Of a stretch of 7,802 bases of DNA, positions 5,004 to 7,802 are shown piece by piece. The notes beneath the pieces are model-generated. The model saw only the letters and a program-made list of their open reading frames with translations, searched no databases and had not been told where the DNA came from. Source of the DNA: Chamaesiphon sp. (GTDB taxonomy: Bacteria > Cyanobacteriota > Cyanobacteriia > Cyanobacteriales > Chamaesiphonaceae); the NCBI GenBank assembly GCA_020059425.1, contig JAGVCD010000424.1, positions 1-7,802 of the forward strand. The letters are read 5' to 3'. The position numbers and the translations under genes were made by a program. Positions within the stretch are counted from its first letter, which is position 1, and each line of letters begins with the position of its first letter.

Positions 5004-5511
5004 AGATATTCTCTCTGAAAGTAGCACCGCAATTGGTACAGAACATTCTATTTCTTGATTCTTGCGGCCAGACAGATTGTTTTTTGCAATTGAGGCAATG
5101 GAGCGCGTTACTCTTTTTTCCCTCCTTGGTGCGGCCATCTGTTTTGGCCTTAGCTGATACGCCTTTAACTGGGAGTGGCAAAGATTGGATAGTTGCGATT
5201 GTATTCAATACCTCAGATCGCACTAGCCAGCTAATACTCTGGCCAAAATCATCTTTCATTTGGTGTAACTTATCGTATTGCTTGGCCTCCATCCTCACAC
5301 CATAGATTTGATATTCGATGATGGAATTTAGGGGTAAAGCCTTACCCCGTAATAATAGACTGTCAATGCACTGACGAATGAAAGTGGCATGACCAATATT
5401 TAGGCGCTGAGCATGAACTAGAATCTTGTCCCATTCGACTACTGAGAACCGGACATTGACTTGTTTTCGGAACTTTTTCATAGATAGCTTTTTTGTGGCT
5501 TTGGCTATCAT
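4996..5511 (-). CDS. Tandem RHH protein with a C-terminal zinc ribbon
   Basis: This 171-aa protein shows two consecutive RHH-like units that align with each other. The first is at about residues 18-54 (VNVRFSVVEWDKILVHAQRL, then HATFIRQCIDSLL). The second is at about 69-105 (YGVRMEAKQYDKLHQMKDDF, then QSISWLVRSEVLNTI). A basic linker (about 118-134, with KAKTDGRTKEGKK) leads to a zinc ribbon: Cys139-x-x-Cys142 and Cys158-x-x-Cys161. The fused double RHH could form one DNA-binding unit without dimerising, and the ribbon could add nucleic-acid or protein contacts. ATG 5511 has no Shine-Dalgarno, and ATG 5481 (residue 11) is an alternative start. It follows the 105-aa gene by 17 nt and overlaps the next by 8 nt. 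I know no named family with this order. Confidence 0.6.
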   Translation of the reverse strand: MIAKATKKLSMKKFRKQVNVRFSVVEWDKILVHAQRLNIGHATFIRQCIDSLLLRGKALPLNSIIEYQIYGVRMEAKQYDKLHQMKDDFGQSISWLVRSEVLNTIATIQSLPLPVKGVSAKAKTDGRTKEGKKSNALHCLNCKKQSVWPQESRNRMFCTNCGATFRENIYA

Positions 5512-5528
5512 ATAGGGGGTTCGTTATC

Positions 5529-5846
5529 TTAGTCTTTGGATGGACATTTTTTTCCTGCTCGTTTTTTGATCATGCCTCTTACTTCAATGGTGTCTGACAC
5601 ATAGCGATCGTTATATTCTTTGTCAGTTATTTCATTATGTTTAAGTTGGTTAGCCTGAATCATGCGGGGGATTTTTAAAAGAGTATTTACGTTAGAAGTG
5701 ATATCGGCTTCAACTTCTGCCAGTGTCTTGGTTTTGTAAGTGAGACAATACTGTTTGACAGAGTGATTGACCTCGCTAGTGAGCAGCAATGAATTGGTTT
5801 TTAAATAAATCACTGGAGTGAGGGCGATCATTAGGGCAGTGAGCAT
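5529..5846 (-). CDS. Unrecognised 105-aa protein in the tail-gene unit
   Basis: This frame codes for 105 residues from ATG 5846, the first start after an in-frame TGA at 5867-5865. The N-terminus is hydrophobic (LTALMIALTPVIYL, residues 2-15) and could be a signal or a single membrane anchor, although no positive charge precedes it. The rest is polar and helical, with a basic C-terminal tail (GMIKKRAGKKC). There is no convincing Shine-Dalgarno, and the upstream spacer contains a 10-bp hairpin. It lies between tail gene I and the zinc-ribbon gene, where a lambda-like phage would have gene J. It shows nothing of J and is about a tenth of its size. Function is unknown. Confidence 0.5.
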   Translation of the reverse strand: MLTALMIALTPVIYLKTNSLLLTSEVNHSVKQYCLTYKTKTLAEVEADITSNVNTLLKIPRMIQANQLKHNEITDKEYNDRYVSDTIEVRGMIKKRAGKKCPSKD

Positions 5847-5864
5847 ACATCTTTTTTCGACACA

Positions 5865-5889
5865 TCAATAATTTATTCAAAATTATTGA
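5865..5889. terminator. AT-rich hairpin downstream of tail gene I
   Basis: TCAATAATTT (5865-5874) pairs perfectly with AAATTATTGA (5880-5889) around a 5-nt loop, in the 64-nt spacer after the tail I stop. The stem is AT-rich and there is no T-run on its leftward side. It is more likely an mRNA 3'-end stabiliser, attenuator or protein site than a strong terminator. Confidence 0.45.
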
Positions 5890-5910
5890 GCCTGATCAGG
5901 ATGAATTAGC

Positions 5911-6468
5911 TTACCGCCGATTAACTGTAGTACCAGCTGATATTACCCGACCTTTGATAAACACTCGACCATAGGCGATCGGAATGGCTTCGCCGTCGGT
6001 GATGGTACCAGCCGCGTTGATGCTAGTACTTTGGGTATTACCGTTATCGCTTTTGCCTTTAGATAATAATTGGGAGACCCCAGATAAAAGTAAGGCAGCG
6101 CCGATCGAACTGCCTGTAATTACGCCACTGCCTAGTAAGCCGATCGAGAAGGGGACAAAGGCGGTAAATACGAGCAAGGCTACTCCAGCGATAATTTTTC
6201 CAACACCACCGGAACCTACTGCAATGGGAGCAATGACCATAAATATTGGGGCGGGGGCGATCGCTAGTTCGTTAGCATCACAATCTAGTTCGTCTAACAA
6301 GACTTGGTAGCTAATGCCTCTACTTTCTGAACCAATTAGATATGGTCTAAAGCCTTGGAAGTTGGCAGCTAGGGCGCTGAACACTTCTTTTGCGGAATTT
6401 ACCATGAATTGATGATGGTGGCCAAAAGTATTGGCCATGTCACCGACTAAGCGCACGTTAACCAGCAT
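5911..6468 (-). CDS. I: Lambda I-like tail tip assembly protein
   Basis: This 185-aa protein belongs to the lambda tail assembly I family by its C-terminal signature: GEAIPIAYGRVFIKGRVISA at about 159-178. Typical members read DGEAIPVxYGRVxVGSxVISAG. The N-terminal 70 residues form a ubiquitin-like/tail-assembly portion (VNVRLVGDMANTFG, LIGSESRG). Two Gly/Ala-rich hydrophobic segments (about 80-101 and 104-130) follow. In siphophages gpI works with gpK and gpJ to build the tail tip before tape-measure addition. Lambda gpI is slightly longer (223 aa), so this one appears complete. AAGGA lies 7 nt upstream of ATG 6468. The gene follows K by 63 nt, in the usual K-I order. Confidence 0.85.
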   Translation of the reverse strand: MLVNVRLVGDMANTFGHHHQFMVNSAKEVFSALAANFQGFRPYLIGSESRGISYQVLLDELDCDANELAIAPAPIFMVIAPIAVGSGGVGKIIAGVALLVFTAFVPFSIGLLGSGVITGSSIGAALLLSGVSQLLSKGKSDNGNTQSTSINAAGTITDGEAIPIAYGRVFIKGRVISAGTTVNRR

Positions 6469-6482
6469 ATTTAAATCCTTGT

Positions 6483-6493
6483 TTAGTAGTTAT
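6483..6493 (-). repeat. Leader repeat ahead of tail gene I
   Basis: The minus-strand 11-mer ATAACTACTAA lies 14 nt upstream of the I start codon. The same 11-mer lies at 7294-7284, 5 nt upstream of the K start codon. Its placement before both tail genes suggests a shared translation or processing signal, though an 11-mer match alone could be chance. Confidence 0.4.
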
Positions 6494-6509
6494 ATCCACG
6501 CGCGTGGAT
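6494..6509. promoter_or_regulatory. Perfect 16-bp palindrome between tail genes K and I
   Basis: ATCCACGC followed directly by its complement GCGTGGAT forms a perfect even palindrome in the K-I spacer. It could fold in mRNA as a 6-bp stem with a GCGC loop or bind a dimeric protein. It has no downstream T-run in the leftward direction, so a simple terminator is unlikely. Confidence 0.6.
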
Positions 6510-6531
6510 TTTCTAGTGGTACATGTAGTTC

Positions 6532-7278
6532 TTAGTTACTATTTCTAAACTTCCAAATTGAATCAGTCTGCCTACGCCCCTCATCACCATAAATGCTGCG
6601 TTCTGATAGCCGACCATAAAAATGCTGCAAGATTTCTGACCGTTCTACATTATCGACTATAGCCACATGATTGGGACTGATAGCACCTGCTGGAGAATTC
6701 CACCGGATGGTCATCAGGACTAAATCACCGCGTTCGATGGCTGTATCTGGGGGATGGCGATCGAAGCTGATGGGTAGCATTTGACGGTAAATGTCCCAGC
6801 CAGCAGTATCCCAATCAAAAACACCATCAGCATTTTTGAGAGACCTGGGATGGTCGGTTAATTTGATGCCTAACTCTAACTGATACCAATCTTGGGCTAA
6901 AGTCCAGCAATCTGCTGCCCAGTAGATAAACTCTCTACCGAGTAGGGGCGCAATTGTATTGGGGTCATAGTAGTACTCTTTCCCGGTTGGCAAACTAAAT
7001 ACGTATAGTGGTACGTTGAGTTGCTTGCAGGTTTGGATATCAGCGAAGGATAGGTCGCTATCGTTGGTGTGAGAGTGCCAGATAAAATCAGCTTTTTCGA
7101 CTCTTGCCCATACCTGGGGATCAATCACAAAATCGTCTTCGGGATTGGGGGCGAGGTTTTGGGCAACGATGATTTCACCCTCGGTAACAATGCCACAGGA
7201 TTCTTGAGGATATTTCTTCACGCATATCTCTTGAATCTGGGCAATAGTGTTTGGGTCTAAGCCGTTTTGCTGCTGCAT
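6532..7278 (-). CDS. K: Lambda K-like tail tip protein: JAMM/MPN plus NlpC/P60 peptidase
   Basis: This 248-aa protein has the two-domain order of lambda gpK. The N-terminal JAMM/MPN metallo-isopeptidase part (about 10-100) shows Glu26 in QESCG, His68-Ser-His70 and Ser77-x-x-Asp80 as zinc-site residues. The NlpC/P60 part (about 115-235) shows Cys124 in DCWTLAQDW, His204 in PNHVAIV and the closing LQHFYGRLSER, a strong gpK hallmark. In lambda the protein is needed for tail tip assembly, and the peptidase fold may help local wall opening during injection. Between His70 and Ser77 there are 6 residues where the usual JAMM spacing is 7. The size matches the family, so it seems intact. No Shine-Dalgarno is visible. 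K heads the leftward unit. Confidence 0.85.
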   Translation of the reverse strand: MQQQNGLDPNTIAQIQEICVKKYPQESCGIVTEGEIIVAQNLAPNPEDDFVIDPQVWARVEKADFIWHSHTNDSDLSFADIQTCKQLNVPLYVFSLPTGKEYYYDPNTIAPLLGREFIYWAADCWTLAQDWYQLELGIKLTDHPRSLKNADGVFDWDTAGWDIYRQMLPISFDRHPPDTAIERGDLVLMTIRWNSPAGAISPNHVAIVDNVERSEILQHFYGRLSERSIYGDEGRRQTDSIWKFRNSN

Positions 7279-7283
7279 TGAGT

Positions 7284-7294
7284 TAGTAGTTATG
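7284..7294 (-). repeat. Leader repeat ahead of tail gene K
   Basis: Second copy of minus-strand ATAACTACTAA (the first is at 6493-6483), 5 nt before the K ATG. A weak -10-like TATAGT (7315-7310) lies just upstream and has no recognisable -35. Confidence 0.4.
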
Positions 7295-7318
7295 GTATTT
7301 AATCACATAACTATAAAT

Positions 7319-7342
7319 AAAAAGAGGCTAATGCACCTCCTT
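7319..7342 (-). terminator. Terminator-like hairpin with T-run, leftward
   Basis: Read leftward, AAGGAGG (7342-7336) can pair with CCTCTT (7327-7322) around an 8-nt loop if one G is bulged. TTTTTATTTA follows. This would end a leftward RNA made from within 7343-7529, where no leftward gene exists. The same AAGGAGGTG is also an ideal Shine-Dalgarno, but no fitting start follows it. Confidence 0.35.
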
Positions 7343-7360
7343 AGTTAATGTTCTTAATTG

Positions 7361-7475
7361 AATAGTCTGATAGCCCAGAGAGCTTCCGCTTCCGAGACCG
7401 AGACCGAGACAAAAAAACACCCAAAAAAGTAACAAAAGCCAACACGATAATCTCTCTCTAGGCTATCAGACTATT
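7361..7475. repeat. Long inverted repeat with a 22-bp near-perfect stem
   Basis: AATAGTCTGATAGCC (7361-7375) and GGCTATCAGACTATT (7461-7475) are exact reverse complements. The stem continues inward after one mismatch for six more pairs (7377-7382 with 7454-7459). The enclosed 71 bp hold short tandem repeats and A-tracts. The whole lies 54 bp before the HTH gene at 7530. Such a match over so short a distance is far from random expectation. Confidence 0.85.
7383..7437. other. Tandem CGAGAC hexamers and phased A-tracts, origin-like
   Basis: CTTCCG occurs twice in tandem (7383-7394). CGAGAC then occurs three times in tandem (7393-7398, 7399-7404, 7405-7410). A-tracts of 7, 6 and 4 follow at 7411, 7423 and 7434, about one helical turn apart, which predicts intrinsic bending. 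Iteron-like repeats beside bent AT-rich DNA and a likely initiator gene are typical of small replicon origins. No DnaA box was recognised. Confidence 0.5.
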
Positions 7476-7529
7476 TGAAACTCGGACATCGGCTATAGGG
7501 CTTAGCTCTCTTCTTAATCGGAGAAGATC

Positions 7530-7802
7530 ATGACCTACTCATCTACCTGGCAACCAGCCCACACTATTAAAGCTTATCCAGAATTGCAGGGATATTTTAA
7601 CCGGGGCGAAAACCATTTACTAGCCTATCTACATAATTGGACTGCTCAGCTCATTCGTAAAGGAAAGAGTCAGAACCCGGAATGGGTGTTTTTGACTCAG
7701 CAGCAAATTGCCGAGGCGATCGACTACTCGATTTCTTCGGTGAAGAGATTTGTGCGGCAAGTGAATCAGAAAATTGAAGGGGCAATTCAGGTGCGATCGC
7801 GG
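7530..7802 (+). CDS. N-terminal part of an HTH protein, possibly a replication initiator
   Basis: The frame opens at ATG 7530 with GGAGA at 7520-7524 and runs off the right edge, giving 91 residues. The visible part reads MTYSSTWQPAHTIKAYPELQ, then HLLAYLHNWTAQLIRKGK and WVFLTQQQIAEAIDYSIS. The stretch from about residue 60 to 82 (LTQQQIAEAIDYSISSVKRF) is a winged-helix/helix-turn-helix of the sort found in replication initiators and regulators of plasmids and phages, where a Trp-x-[FY]-Leu-Thr lead-in is common. The iteron-like, bent DNA directly upstream supports a replication role, but this is inference. A transcription regulator is the main alternative. A HIP1 site lies at its last visible codons. 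Confidence 0.6.
   Translation, partial: MTYSSTWQPAHTIKAYPELQGYFNRGENHLLAYLHNWTAQLIRKGKSQNPEWVFLTQQQIAEAIDYSISSVKRFVRQVNQKIEGAIQVRSR

Larger units (their letters stand above)
1721..7800. repeat. HIP1 octamers (six copies), cyanobacterial genome signature
   Basis: The cyanobacterial highly iterated palindrome GCGATCGC occurs at 1721-1728, 2092-2099, 2777-2784, 3206-3213, 6257-6264 and 7793-7800, mostly within coding sequence. Only about 0.1 copy would be expected at random. The core CGATCG is common elsewhere (for example 2343-2353 and 6758-6765). The interval given spans the first to the last copy. Confidence 0.9.

Noticed and set aside
5004..5138. Upstream extension of the leftward RHH gene
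   Set aside because: It would overlap the zinc-ribbon coding region in another frame; the ATGCCTAA overlap start at 5003 is more natural.
5984..6310. Rightward 108-codon open frame inside tail gene I
   Set aside because: It is antisense to a recognised family, and its Pro/Ala/Thr-rich product reflects the complementary codons.
6490..6500. DnaA box next to the 16-bp palindrome
   Set aside because: TATATCCACG differs from the TTATCCACA consensus and stands alone far from the origin-like region.
7324..7350. Tiny peptide gene near the AAGGAGGTG motif
   Set aside because: On the minus strand GTG is followed by a stop after one codon, and on the plus strand the ATG at 7331 encodes only five residues.
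7361..7475. CRISPR array or retron RNA
   Set aside because: There are only two inverted arms and short hexamers, not spaced direct repeats, and no reverse transcriptase or cas gene is present.

Overview
The window looks like part of a cyanobacterial mobile element, either a prophage or a phage-plasmid. The host call rests on six copies of the cyanobacterial HIP1 octamer GCGATCGC (about 0.1 expected by chance) plus many further CGATCG hexamers, spread through phage-like and regulatory genes alike. The element therefore appears well adapted to a cyanobacterial genome. No rRNA, tRNA, integrase, transposase, large terminase, portal or capsid gene is visible, so only a fragment of the element is seen.

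Left block (1-2451, + strand): the end of a gene entering from the left edge, a TPR-like small protein, an M15-type endolysin with peptidoglycan-binding repeats, a probable small terminase subunit overlapping it by 8 nt, a strong hairpin, and an Ala-rich coiled-coil protein.

Regulatory block (2452-4822): a leftward XRE repressor flanked by a 13-bp direct repeat, then a dense intergenic control region with several palindromes, a TATAAT facing left and a near-consensus TTGACA-N17-TATACT promoter facing right. That promoter should drive a rightward operon of a ribbon-helix-helix (RHH) protein, a ParB-like protein and a small excisionase-like DNA-binding protein. The layout resembles a lysis/lysogeny or plasmid-maintenance switch.

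Leftward block (7278-4761, - strand): a lambda K-like tail-tip protein (JAMM/MPN plus NlpC/P60), a lambda I-like tail assembly protein, an unrecognised 105-aa protein, a protein that appears to carry two RHH repeats and a zinc ribbon, and a small RHH protein. The last gene overlaps the excisionase-like gene tail to tail. The tail-fibre/central-tip gene J, usually next to K and I, is absent.

Right block (7279-7802): a roughly 250-bp non-coding region with a 15-bp perfect (22-bp near-perfect) inverted repeat. Its arms enclose three tandem CGAGAC hexamers and phased A-tracts. It lies just upstream of a rightward HTH protein that runs off the right edge and may be a replication initiator. This is the best origin-like or antisense-RNA-like signal in the window. 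Tail-tip genes next to a replicon-like locus and a ParB-like operon make a phage-plasmid a reasonable, unproven reading.
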